Origin: Gonium pectorale
Lineage: Eukaryota > Chlorophyta > Chlorophyceae > Chlamydomonadales > Volvocaceae
Reading direction: 5' to 3'
Assembly (NCBI GenBank): GCA_001584585.1
Contig: LSYV01000018.1
Span: 1,233,486 to 1,297,485 of the forward strand
DNA: 64,000 bases
Part shown: positions 1 through 13,631 of the stretch, piece by piece
Numbering within the stretch: the first letter of the stretch is position 1
Layout: every line of letters starts with the position of its first letter
Notes under the pieces: generated by a model
The model's database searches: none
What the model was told of the DNA's origin: nothing
Seen by the model: the letters and a program-made list of their open reading frames with translations, nothing else
Made by a program: the position numbers and the translations under genes

Positions 1-471
1 ATGCGGACTGGGTCACAGACGTCGTGAAAGGGAGGTCGGATAAGCATGGGCTTTGGAGAGCTAGGGGCGCTGGGGGGGGGCCGCTGAAGGAGGGTCCGGC
101 AGAGCCGGGGCAGGGCAGGCCAGGCCAGGGTCGGGCCAGTGCAAGGCTGCTAGTGGAGCTCGCTCAAAGGGAGACACACCCGCTGGGAACCGCTCTCAAA
201 ACACCTGCCCCGACCTCAGCCCCGGTGCCGCGCAAAGCAGCGCCTCAGTGCTCATCCGTGTGCAGCCTAACTGTCGAGCGCAGGCCCCTCCGGCTTCCCC
301 AGCCGACCGCCACTCACTCCCTGGGGGCTCCCGACGCCTGCCCTCTCGCGCCCTCGTTCTCTAAATCCTACCGATGCCCAGTTCATTGCCACCCTGCCCC
401 CCTCCTCACCCCTACCTGCCTCAACCTCTTCCCTCCCCGTCACCCCCTGCGGTCCCCGCCTGCCAACCCAG
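1..471 (+). other. Upstream part or intron of the SnRK2-like kinase gene
   Basis: No exon could be supported here. The stretch ends in a pyrimidine-rich tract and a CAG acceptor at 469-471, so its right part is intron. The first visible kinase exon begins in the hinge between the two kinase lobes. The ATP-binding lobe must therefore be encoded upstream, either in exons I could not recognise here or before the window. A long open frame that crosses this stretch is in a different frame from the kinase and is taken as chance. Confidence 0.5.
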
Positions 472-3400
472 ATGATGGAGTACGCGGACCGGGGCGACCT
501 GTTCCGGTACATCCAGGCCCGCCCGCGGCTGCCGGAAGGGGATGCGCGCTGGTTCTTCCAGCAGGTGAGGCGGCAGGGGGCTAGGGTGGAGGGCAGGAGC
601 GGACAGGGGTCACGGAGGAGGGGCGTGCAAGGACGTTGTTGTAGAGATTGTGCGGGGCGCGGCGGGCTGTGGAGGCATGTTTGGCTGCACGGGTGGGAGG
701 GACGAGGCTCCCAGGCGTCGGGGTGGGTGGGTGGGTGGGTGGGTCGCGGCGACGGTGGCATGGGCTGGAAGGGGCGGCGGCACGTGCCCTACCAGTCGTC
801 TGTGCCGCCCGGGCGCCCCTGCACTCCCGCGTCAGAGTATCCGCACGTAGCTTTCCCATGCAGCCCACACACTGCAACATTCCCTCCATGCGATTCAGTG
901 CTTCGCGTTGCGACCCGTTTCCCAACCCTGTGACCCCCCTGACGCCCCGCAGCTGATCCTCGCGCTAGATTACTGCCACCGGCGTGGCGTCGTGAACCGG
1001 GACCTCAAGCTGGAGAACCTGCTGCTGCGGAGCGCGGCGGACGACCCGGCCCCTCCAGGCCAAGTGGACCAGCCGCGCAGCCTGCACATCAAGGTGGCGG
1101 GTGAGGAACGAGGGCGGGGGGGGGGAGTGAGGGCAGAGGGGACGGAGGAGGGGGCGGGACGGCGGCGGGTCTTGGCGTAGTTGTAGCCGACCTGCGAAAC
1201 TGCAACGTCAGCAACGAGCGAGCCGCGCTGCAGCGTACCTTTGGTGTGTCGGTGCAGATACCGTCGAGGGAAGGCGGAGGAAAGCCCATGCCCACCCATG
1301 CCCACCCGGGAATGGGGGCAAAGCCGGGCAGGTTGCGGGCGGCGGGGCGACGGGCGTGCAGCTTATTGCGCGGGTAGAGCGGGCGGGCAGGGCGGCAGCA
1401 TCGAGAGGTTAACGATGCGGACGGGACGCGGAGTGGCGGGGTCCACGTTCGCTGCACCCGTCACCCTCACACTGCCCCTTCAAGCCCCGCGTGTTCTCCC
1501 TTCCGCTCAGATTTCGGGCTGTGCAAGACGGCGGTGACGTCGCTGCCCAAGTCCCGGGTGGGCACCCTCTACTACATGGCGCCGGGTGGGGTTGGGTGGG
1601 GCCGGGAGGTGGGGTGCGTCTGTGAGAGCCAGCAACGGCTGTACGATGCGTGGGGTGGGGGGTCGCGCTCATTTTGGTGAGCCCATCGGGCGAGCCTGGC
1701 GAGGTTACCGGTAAGCGTACCTTCGAGGGTTGTGGTGGAGCCGAGCCGGGCATGGGGTGTTGGGTTGTACCGGGTGAGGCACGGGGCTCGGCGTGCGTGT
1801 GTGTGTTGGGGAGGGGGTCCGCCAAGGTGGGTGAGGGGCCGAGCGAGGGGCCGGGCGTTGGCGCGGGGCGGGTGGGGGCGGGTGAGCGCGCAACGCAAAC
1901 TAAGGCTCCGCAGTCTCAATCCCTCAAGCCGAAAAAACCGAAAACTGATGCTCCGCCGGCATTGCCCCACACGCGCAGAGGTGCTCAAGGCCAGCGCTGA
2001 CCGGCCCTATGATGCGCGGCTCAGCGATATCTGGTCCGTGGGCTGGTGAGTCACCGGTGGGAGGGAAGAGCGCATGCGGCATGCGGCATGGTGGGGAGTG
2101 GCAGGTAGGGACGGCGAGGGTGCTCGCCCTCCGGGCTTTCTCTGCACCCATTTGACGTGAGATGCGCCGCCGTCTGCGGTGCGGCGGTGGCGCTGAGGCG
2201 GTGCACGCAGCAGCGGCCCTCCACCTTGCCGCCGGGTGCGTCGTTGCCGCCACGCCCTTCCACGCGCTACGCTCCCGGCAGACCGTCGCCTAGCGACTCC
2301 CCCCACACACACAATGCTATCGCCATGCACGGTGTATCGCCGCGCCGCTTCGCCGCCCCTGTGCCCCCGTGCTTCCATTTGCTCATAGCGGCGACGACCG
2401 ACACCGCAAGCATGTGCCGCGGTGCATCTCCTCGGTGTCGCCGTGTTGCGGGGAGCCCTACGCGGGCCAGCTCACGGCGTCACGCATCCCCGCACTCCCA
2501 CGACCAAGCACCGCCGTACTGCCGTACCGCCCCATGCACCCGCTTCGGTCCCTCGCGCGCTATCACGGCCCCTTTCGGCACCACCACCGTAGCTCATTTA
2601 GGTCACGGGGTCCTGCTCTGTCATTCGTCGCATTTGCGCTACGTCGCAGTACTCAACTCTGACATTCCTCGCTGTGCCCCTCCCCCGCCCTTTCCGCCGC
2701 TCCGCCTGGCGCGGCTTGCTTTCCCGGTGCTCGTAGGTGAGACAACGGTAGTCAGCGGGTCGGGGGGCTGGGTGGGCGGGGAGCCGGGAGACATGCACCA
2801 GCCCGCATGCGACGCACGTAGACTAGACTAAGCGCATCCCATCACGGCATTGCATAGGGTCACCCCAGAGAGCATTCTGGGCCGCGTCGGGGGCTACGGT
2901 GGTGGTCGCCGCCGAACTAACATGCAGGGACATCACCCCTTCGACTGCCTCTGGAGCTGGGTCCTACATCGATGCTATCACTTTCGCGCTTACGCTCGTC
3001 GTATGCGTTTTCCTTTTCAACACATGCTATCCAGCCCTGTTTCCCCGCTCTCAGGCTGAGCATCCCCGACCTCTCCCTGCCCCCGCGCCGCCCTGCCCCC
3101 GCCATCGCCCCTCGCCCCTTTTTCCCTGCTCCCGGTTCCGTCCTTAAGACACCCCTCTCCCTTGCTTCCTTGCCGCAGCATTCTGTACGTGCTGCTGTTC
3201 AAGGCCTACCCGGTGGGTGGGTGGGTGGGTGGGAGGGTGGGTGGGGCCCTGCGTGCAGGGCGGCTGCGGGGCAGCTGCGGGGCAGCTGCGGGGCGGCCCA
3301 AGCCGTTGTACCCCCCCCCCGCCAGCCCGTCATCCTCTTCCTCCGCTGTACGCCCCATGCTTCGCAACCCCCACCCGCCCCCGACAGCGTTCCGTGCCTC

Positions 3401-5086
3401 GCATTTCCGTTCTCAAAAGGGGTGCGTCTGTCGGCATGCGCCCCACATCAGCAGCTCGGCAGCCCGCAGCCGGGCTACCCTCCCACCCGCACCGTGCCCC
3501 GTCGGCGCATCTGTGCTCCGCCAGGCCCCGACACCGCGACGCCACCCTGAGCATCAGCGTTGCGCTCCCCTCCCAACTCCTAGGCCCCAACCTCGCCCAC
3601 GCGCCCCCGCCCCGCCCGCCTGGCCCCGTCCCCAGTTCGGCACCATCTCGGACCGGGACAACCGCGCCCAGCGGGAGGCCGTCATCCGCCGTATAGCGTC
3701 CGCTGACTGGCAGCTGCCCGCCAACGCCGCCGTCAGCCCCGCCTGCAGGGACCTGCTGACGCGCATACTGGTGCCGGACCCCGCACAGGCAAGCCCCTGT
3801 GCGCCGGTGTTTGGGGCGGCAGGGGGGGGGAAGAAAGAAAGGGAAACGGGTCGCGTCGCGGACACCGACTCGCATACTCAGTAGAGGGAGTAATGGCGTT
3901 CTTGATGGCTGGCGACCTGCAAAACTTCGACGTTAGTGACGAGCGAGCAGCGCTGTGGCATACCTTCAAAGGTTGTATTCGCTGATAAAGCGCTGATAAA
4001 TTTAAGGGGAGGCGGAGGAGACCCCAGGGGCGGGGCGGGAGAGGCAGGCATTACGAGGATTGATTCCGCGGAGGGTATGCACCGGGAGGGAGTACTCACG
4101 CCCGCCTCGGTGTGTCTTGCACTGGACCCCGCCCTGCAGCCCACCGCCTGCCAGAGACCTGCACGGTTTGTGAAGCGCATGATTTACGGGCCCCCTCCGC
4201 CCCCTTTGCCAGCGCATTCGGACCCAGTGATTCGCAGCCCCCTTCCGTTCCCACCGCAGGCCGTGCGTCGTAAGAGGCATGCCAGTGGAATAGGCCATTT
4301 CCGGGCATCAGGTTCGCCTTCCCCTTGCACCGCCCATCCCCCGGCCCAACCTTTACCTATTCCCCCCGCCCCCTCCCCCCCGCCCCACCCCCCTGGCCCC
4401 TCAGCGGCTGCCCATGGAGGGCATCATGCGACACCCCTGGTTCCTGGAGGAGCTGCCCGAAGGGGCGCTGGACTTCAACGCGGCGCTGGTCGAGGAGCAG
4501 GCGGCCGATCCGCCCAGGTGGGGACAACTGCCGGCAGACTGGGGGGGAGCAACGTGGGCTGACGCGGGTGAGCATATGGCGTCGTCGTCGCGCACAACGC
4601 ATGCCTGACGTGGATCAAGTGTGGTGGGGGCGAGTATGGACCTCCGCACCCGCCCCACCCGCCTGGCTTGAGGCCTGACAGCTGGCGGAGGCCAGTGCGT
4701 GGGTGATGCCGGTGTGCGCTGTCGCCCCCTGTCGTTGAGCACCTGCCGCCGGCGCTCGCTCGCCGCCCGCCGTGCCGGCCTGCGTCCGTAGGTGCGAGCA
4801 GACGCAGGAGGAGATCGACGCCATCCTGCGCCTGGCGGAGGACGAGCTGCACCCGCAGGGGATGGGGATGGGCGCTGGGGGCATGGGTCCGGGCGGCGCA
4901 CTGGTCGGGCTGGGGGACCCGGGTGGCGACACGTACGCGTACGCGGGCGACAGCGGCATAGACGGGGAGATCGAGGAGCTGCACGCGGAGCACCCCAGCC
5001 TGTTCGAGGAGGGGCTGGGGGCGGGGCCGGGGGCAGGGGATACGGGGCCAGGGGGGCCGGGGCAAAGGGGGCCCGGCGGGGGTTAG
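472..5086 (+). CDS. SnRK2-like Ser/Thr protein kinase, 5' end missing
   Basis: Exons: 472-564, 953-1100, 1511-1585, 1979-2045, 3179-3212, 3636-3788, 4405-4517, 4792-5086; phase is kept at every junction. The visible protein starts in the hinge (MEYADRGDLFRYI), so the two ATGs at 472 are internal codons and the Lys-containing lobe is not seen. Next come the catalytic loop YCHRRGVVNRDLKLEN, the DFG motif (DFGLCK, its Asp codon split by an intron), the activation-segment end GTLYYMAPE, the helix F motif SDIWSVGC, and the C-lobe end (HPWF). A segment CEQTQEEIDAILRLAEDEL after the kinase domain resembles the regulatory box of SnRK2 kinases, and the C-terminus is Gly-rich and acidic. SnRK2 kinases act in stress and nutrient signalling; in Chlamydomonas relatives control sulfur starvation responses. 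The His of the HRD motif is Asn. The intron at 3789-4404 seems to start with GC. Another SnRK or CaMK-like assignment remains possible. Confidence 0.85.
1186..1243. repeat. Intronic repeat, copy 1 (partner at 3912-3969)
   Basis: About 57 nt in one kinase intron match a stretch in another intron of the same gene at roughly 80% identity by eye. The shared core reads GACCTGC-AAACT-C-ACGT-AG, then ACGAGCGAG and TACCTT. Same orientation. I see no protein meaning in it; a dispersed element or an old duplication is likely. Confidence 0.55.
2930..3019 (+). repeat. Short dispersed retroposon-like repeat, about 90-bp copy
   Basis: This stretch in a kinase intron ends in CGTCGTATGCGTTTTCCTTT then TCA. 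It shares that end with copies at 13220-13272 (opposite strand) and 61949-61973 (same strand). Its left half (GGTCCTAC, then GTCGAAGGGGTGATGT on the opposite strand) matches 27544-27598. It is the longest complete copy in the window. A flanking target-site duplication is not clear here. Confidence 0.6.
3912..3969. repeat. Intronic repeat, copy 2 (partner at 1186-1243)
   Basis: Second copy of the roughly 57-nt stretch in the same orientation, inside the apparent GC-AG intron 3789-4404 of the kinase gene. Differences from copy 1 are scattered single substitutions, so the copies are old. Confidence 0.55.
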
Positions 5087-5739
5087 AGGAGGAAGCGGAG
5101 GAGCACTTGGGCTCGTGGGGTTGTGCACACTGGCATTGGCATTGCGCGACCGAGCGGGTCGAAGCGGCGTTGTGGTGACTGCTACGCTGTGAATGCTGGG
5201 CACTGTGAGGTTGTGTGGAGGCAGTAGAGGGGGCCTGCGGGTGGTTGTTGGGGCAGGGTGGCGGTGGATGCCGCTGTGCACTTTCCGCAAGGAGCCGAGT
5301 GAGTGAGGGGGCCGACACAGTGCGGTGCTGAACTGGCACGGAGACCGCGGTGAACGAGGGGCCGTGGCTGGGATACTGGTAGCTGGCTGTGGAAGAGCGC
5401 ACTTTACTGCATAATGGTGTACATATTATACGGCAACAGTGTGCACTGCTCACTACCTGCAGGAGGACCGGCTGCGCATTGCAGCAGTGCCGCTGCGCCC
5501 GAAAGCGGGCAGGCTGCACCGCTTTGGGTTGCGTGCTCCGGAGGGCACGGTGTGTGTGTTACGTCATGCGAATGTGCGTGCTTGTGGACAGGCTGCAAAC
5601 AGGCTGCAAACAGACGAGCGAGGCAATGCAAACAGTCGAGCAGTCTGGTATTCTAGCCGGCAGCCAACAACCCATTGCGCATAGTACCCGCTACACGACC
5701 CCGCACACCACACGCATGGTGTGTGTGTGGTGTTACATC
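5087..5739. other. 3' flank of the kinase gene up to an assembly gap
   Basis: Presumed 3' UTR and intergenic DNA. No TGTAA polyadenylation signal was found before the gap. A short direct repeat of GGCTGCAAACA occurs near 5590-5612, and TG-rich sequence abuts the gap. No gene is supported. Confidence 0.5.
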
Positions 5740-6241
5740 NNNNNNNNNNNNNNNNNNNNNNNNNNNNNNNNNNNNNNNNNNNNNNNNNNNNNNNNNNNNN
5801 NNNNNNNNNNNNNNNNNNNNNNNNNNNNNNNNNNNNNNNNNNNNNNNNNNNNNNNNNNNNNNNNNNNNNNNNNNNNNNNNNNNNNNNNNNNNNNNNNNNN
5901 NNNNNNNNNNNNNNNNNNNNNNNNNNNNNNNNNNNNNNNNNNNNNNNNNNNNNNNNNNNNNNNNNNNNNNNNNNNNNNNNNNNNNNNNNNNNNNNNNNNN
6001 NNNNNNNNNNNNNNNNNNNNNNNNNNNNNNNNNNNNNNNNNNNNNNNNNNNNNNNNNNNNNNNNNNNNNNNNNNNNNNNNNNNNNNNNNNNNNNNNNNNN
6101 NNNNNNNNNNNNNNNNNNNNNNNNNNNNNNNNNNNNNNNNNNNNNNNNNNNNNNNNNNNNNNNNNNNNNNNNNNNNNNNNNNNNNNNNNNNNNNNNNNNN
6201 NNNNNNNNNNNNNNNNNNNNNNNNNNNNNNNNNNNNNNNNN
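5740..6241. other. Assembly gap (N run)
   Basis: 502 undetermined bases. It lies between the kinase 3' flank and the VPS25 promoter region, so the polyadenylation site of the first gene or part of the VPS25 promoter may be hidden in it. Confidence 0.99.
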
Positions 6242-6516
6242 GTTTCTGGTTATCGTTTTTTTAAAGTACGGCAGGACTGTGACCCGTGGGCCCCGGTGAG
6301 GTGTTCACCTTCAAGATCAACGGCGTTCACTGCATTTCACAGTCTGCACTCATGACTGGACTGTTGTAATTTGCGTCTGCTGTCTTGGAGTCTTGCTGTC
6401 TGCTCTTCGATCAGAGTTTACCAGTATCACAAGTTTAGCTCCTTAGCCCTATTCAATCTGTCTCTCACAGCGTGAGAACCTTCTTGCTCTAGGTCTGGGC
6501 AGCAGGCGATGACGTG
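6242..6516. other. Region upstream of VPS25
   Basis: Promoter and 5' UTR candidate between the gap and the VPS25 start codon. No clear TATA element or coding exon was recognised. Confidence 0.4.
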
Positions 6517-8794
6517 ATGAGTTTTGTATTTCCTTACTTCTTCAGCTATCCTCCATACTTCACGTAAGCTACCCGATGCTTGATAATGCCTAAGGGCGGG
6601 AAGGACGACGTGGTCCCGTGTGAGTGCAGGCTGCAGCCTGTGAAGGAGACACGGGACAAGCAGATCGCGCTCTGGTGCTCCCTCATTCTCAACTACTGTC
6701 AGCACAGCAAGGCAAGGGTCGGGAAGGGGAGGGTGGGCGTGCGGTCTCCATACCCGTCCCCTGGCAGCAGTACACCTGACATGCGGCCGCTCGCAGACAT
6801 TCATCCTCGAGACCCAGTCTGCCTCACCGCTTTTTGCAAACGCCGCTATCAACCGTGAGCCACGAAGGCGCACCGGAGCGCCAGGGTTGTGACGTAGCGT
6901 GCGGGTCACAGAGGTTAGCGTGCGGATTCCATGACGGCCTGTGCTTCACCAGCTCAGGCAAGAGTGCAACATGGATTCCAACTGCGGCGGTCCCCAACGA
7001 AATCGGACCCGCGATTGACCGCCCCAAGCGCAGGGGGGTTTGCAGCGGTCTCTCGCGCCACTCACTCTCCCGTTGCTCTAGCTTGGGCCGCGTACTGCAC
7101 TAGGCCGGCTGCGGTACGAACGTGCCAATCGAGGGTCAGTTGCCATGCCGCCACAGCTAATGCCGCGCTTGTGGTGAAACCAACTCCACCGCTGTGAGCG
7201 TCCCCAACTCGCTAGGCAAAGAACTGGACGGCCCACCGAATTCCGCCTTGCGGGTGCAGGGAAGCTGAACACAGAGGCGCGAGTAGTCATCCTCGACGAG
7301 CTCGTCACACAAGGTAGGCAGGGGCAGGTCCCAGGCGGCACAGGGCCCTGATAGCGGACAGCAGTGTGGCCAGGCAAAATTGAATGGGATTGGTATCAAG
7401 CAGGGGGATGCAGTAGGGTGAATCACGGGTAGCGGCGGCGGATGCATAGATGTGATTTGCTGCCTCACGCACGATAGGGTCCTCGTCCGGGCGCCTGCTC
7501 CCTCGGACCCTTTTGCCTGCCGCACATAGACCATTGTTTGAAGACTGTAACTTCGGCATGCCACAGTACAGGCATGGCTGCGTGGGTTGCAGCACGCAGA
7601 CCGTCACCCTCCTCGTGCCCTCATACTCCGCCCTTAGGTCGCGCAGAATGGCTGGATAAGGGCAAGACGCAGAGTCTCATCCTGTGGAAGAAGGTAAGCG
7701 CGGGGGCTTGTTGAGGCATAGCCGAGGACCGTGGGCTGGGATGGTATAAGGACGCTGCAAACGCCGTATCCCGACCCTGCCACACGGCTGCTGCGGCACG
7801 TGGCCTGCCGGCTGATGCTGTGTTTGCCAAACCAGCTGGTGTAGCTCACGGCGTGCGGATTCCGACTTAGAACGTTGAGGCATAGCCAAAAAAGAGGAAC
7901 CTGCAAAGGAAGAGGGAGCCACCCATAGCCAGCCTAAGGGCCAAGCTGCTGGGCCAGTTTGGTGAAAGATAGTGGTAGTGGCCATGGGACAGGCACACCG
8001 GCCGCGCTGCTTTTTTGCCTGGCTGCAGGTGGACGAGTGGGCGGCGACTCTCATGGATTTTGTAAGAACGTACGGGCTCTCAGACTCGGTCATGACCCTG
8101 GACGAGCTAAGCTCTGGGGATGATGTGCGCGGGACAGGTGCGGTGGTTGGTGCGCTTGGGCCCGCCTGTGATTTCTGTCCTGCCCTTGCAGTCTCCTATA
8201 CGTTTTTCGCCCGGGAGCTACGCGGCCGCGTGGCCGTGTACCCGCCCCTCCCTGCTTTCATATGACTACCCTCCCTGACTTGCGGCCTGCGCCCTCTACC
8301 ATTGATGCAGAGCTGTTTGGGCTACACCGGGAGGTCCTGACGCGGGCGCTGCGGCTGCTGGAGGCCCAGGGCAAAGTACGGTGAGCCACAGGGGTGGGGG
8401 CGGTGTCGGACTTGCAACTTTCATCCAGGGTTTGACGCAGAAAACCGTGCTTTATGGTGTTGCTTGGCCGCGCTTGGAGGAGTTAACGGTTCAACTGTGG
8501 CGACATAGCAGGGGTGAGCGAGGGAGTAAAGCGTTTGTGCTGGTGTGCGAAGCGGGTATGGCAGGACCGTACGCTGTGATGAGCAGCCTAGCGTACGCGG
8601 GCCCAAGACTGGAGTGCCGCTCCAGGGCCTGACTTCCAAGTATGCGACTTGCGAAGTAAGGCCTGCAAGAAAGCTGCCATCGCCGCGGTTATCCTGGTAG
8701 GAACGCGGTGCACGTCTAATCCGTGCGCTCTGCTGTGACGTGCAGGACCTTCAAGGGTGCGACACCGGAAGAGCTGGGAGTCAAGTTCCTGTAG
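6517..8794 (+). CDS. VPS25: ESCRT-II complex subunit VPS25
   Basis: Exons: 6517-6563, 6630-6711, 6797-6854, 7260-7313, 7638-7693, 8029-8137, 8311-8380, 8746-8794, giving 174 aa, close to animal and plant VPS25 (about 175 aa). The start is fixed by the family N-terminus: a first exon MSFVFPYFFSYPPYF joins LQPVKETRDKQIALW across a 66-nt intron, recreating the conserved PPYFTLQP motif. Further conserved pieces are SPLFANAAINRKL, the winged-helix segment AEWLDKGKTQSLILWKK, and the end GVKFL. VPS25 is the winged-helix subunit that bridges the ESCRT-II core to ESCRT-III (VPS20) on endosomes, in multivesicular body sorting. Intron 6712-6796 probably begins GCAAGG (a GC-AG intron); a GTCGGG donor three codons' worth later in phase (after two extra residues) is a weaker alternative. 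Confidence 0.93.
7886..7924 (-). repeat. Partial copy of the 110-bp dispersed repeat
   Basis: Inside a VPS25 intron. On the minus strand it reads GTGGCTCCCTCTTCCTTTGC then AGGTTCCTCTTTTTTGGC, matching the distal end of the better copies at 25865, 26464 and 28198. Only this end is preserved. Confidence 0.4.
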
Positions 8795-8985
8795 GCACGT
8801 ACGGCGCAACGTGGGCTACCAGACATGGCGTGTGGCACGCCTGTCGCACTAATTCTTGTGGGACTGTGGCTTACACCTACGGGGTCCAGCGGGTAGGCAC
8901 CATCATGGCTCGCGGCGCCTGAGGTTGAAACCTTGAAGGCATTCAGGCCAGGTGTACCATGGGTCGGAGCATTTAATGCCTCTAC

Positions 8986-8990
8986 TGTAA
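8986..8990 (+). terminator. Polyadenylation signal TGTAA of VPS25
   Basis: TGTAA, the usual green-algal polyadenylation signal, lies about 190 nt after the VPS25 stop codon and before the V-ATPase gene. Placement fits a short 3' UTR. Confidence 0.6.
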
Positions 8991-9358
8991 ATCGATGGCA
9001 AAAGCTTCCGCTGTGACTGCTGTTATTTTAATCGCGAATGCACGGATGAGCCAGGGCCGCAGAGGAAAGCGGGTTCACACACAGCGACCACCCCGGCCGC
9101 GGCGCATTCATGTGCTTTCTGGACTGACTGCGACGAGAATATGCAATCACGTTGAAACTAGGCTGGCTCCAAACTGGGCGTAGGGTACGGGTAATTGTGC
9201 ATTGACCAGCAGGCCTTTGGAACCAGAGGCTCCTGCGTGGTACTGCGGAAGGGGTTGTCACCAAATTGAGGTTGTCACCACATTCCCCTCAAAAGGGACC
9301 AGTTGCTCGGACACTGCTAGCTCAATCAGGTGCCCATCGGGCTCAACACAGGGCTACC
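8991..9358. other. VPS25 / V-ATPase B intergenic region
   Basis: About 370 nt in which the V-ATPase promoter and 5' UTR must lie. No convincing TATA box or exon was seen. Confidence 0.45.
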
Positions 9359-12825
<3,467 letters not shown>

Positions 12826-13167
12826 GCCACGCGGAATGGCCATTTCGGTCCGCCGGATCGGAGTTGGGATACGGCACGTCGCATTGGCGTGTTAATTTCG
12901 CACTTGACCGCAATTTCGGACCCGCGGGCGCGGGTATTCAGTATCGTTGTGCAGAGCGGGCGCGGCCCGACCATGTATACTGCATCAAGCCTTTGACAGC
13001 TAACTTTGGTCAGGAGGTTTTGGGGGTTAGGGTGACCTAGGGGCGGGCACAGGCGGGCTAATTCATGACCAGTGCTTATCTTTTCTGCGTCCTACTGCTC
13101 CTTTCTGCTCGCTTCTGGCGTGCGTGTACAATCCGGATTACAATCCTGGACATGTACGTGATCCGAA

Positions 13168-13172
13168 TGTAA
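13168..13172 (+). terminator. Candidate polyadenylation signal TGTAA of ATPvB
   Basis: First TGTAA downstream of the ATPvB stop codon, about 340 nt into the 3' UTR. Confidence 0.55.
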
Positions 13173-13206
13173 CGGCCCCAAGCGATGGTCATTGACGGCG
13201 TCGTGT

Positions 13207-13285
13207 ACCTTCTCAGTGTTGAAAAGGAACAACGCATACGACGAGCGTAAGCGCGAAAGTGATGATGTCGTCACCTTCTCAGTGT
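13207..13285 (-). mobile_element. 53-bp retroposon-like insertion with 13-bp target-site duplication
   Basis: ACCTTCTCAGTGT occurs at 13207-13219 and again at 13273-13285, flanking a 53-bp insert that starts TGAAAAGGAACAACGCATAC. The same start borders duplications at 54573 and (reverse-complemented) 61973, while the other end of each insert differs in length. That pattern is typical of 5'-truncated LINE- or SINE-type insertions with a fixed 3' end; on that reading this copy lies on the minus strand. No poly(A) tail is present. Confidence 0.65.
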
Positions 13286-13313
13286 GAACTGCGGTGCACG
13301 GTATGCACTGCTG

Positions 13314-13318
13314 TTACA
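13314..13318 (-). terminator. Candidate polyadenylation signal TGTAA of UROD
   Basis: TTACA on the plus strand is TGTAA for the minus-strand UROD gene, about 315 nt past its stop codon. Confidence 0.5.
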
Positions 13319-13631
13319 CCACGCGGTTCCATGTACGTACTTGCCGATTCAACCCGGCCATTTTGTACTTTCAGACCGTACTCATACTCGATATCATGTG
13401 CTCATGACGAATCCATCCGCCCGCAAGCGCCGCTTCCCCAGGCCCAATCCAGCGCGTGTGCCTAGGCTGGGTCCACGGTTGAAACTTCTTTTCACTCAAT
13501 GATTCCAAGCCCATTCATACCTGGCAGCAAGCAAGCATGTGCATTCCTATACCAGCCCGTAAAACGCAAGCAACCCAAGCAGCGGCTGCCGCCTTACGGT
13601 GCCAGCCACCGCCATCCACACCAGCTTCAAC

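Larger units (their letters stand above)
12826..13631. other. Convergent intergenic region between ATPvB and UROD
   Basis: Holds the 3' UTRs of both genes, candidate polyadenylation signals on each strand (13168-13172 plus, 13314-13318 minus), and a 53-bp retroposon-like insertion with a 13-bp target-site duplication. No gene is supported. Confidence 0.6.

Noticed and set aside
472..477. Paired ATG codons as the kinase start
   Set aside because: They encode the hinge MEY of the kinase fold right after a splice acceptor; a start here would lack the ATP-binding lobe.
267..761. Numerous long open frames on the strand opposite to clear exons across the window
   Set aside because: High GC and strong third-position bias leave the antisense and shifted frames open; these frames have low-complexity Pro/Arg/Ala content and no domain.
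2924..3030. Target-site duplication for the 90-bp repeat copy
   Set aside because: Only ACATGC (6 nt) or ATGCTATC (8 nt) can be matched, and the latter falls inside sequence shared with other copies, so no duplication is claimed for this copy.
6586..6711. VPS25 start at the ATG in MPKGGKDD
   Set aside because: That N-terminus does not resemble VPS25, whereas the upstream ATG at 6517 with a 66-nt intron restores the conserved motif in phase.
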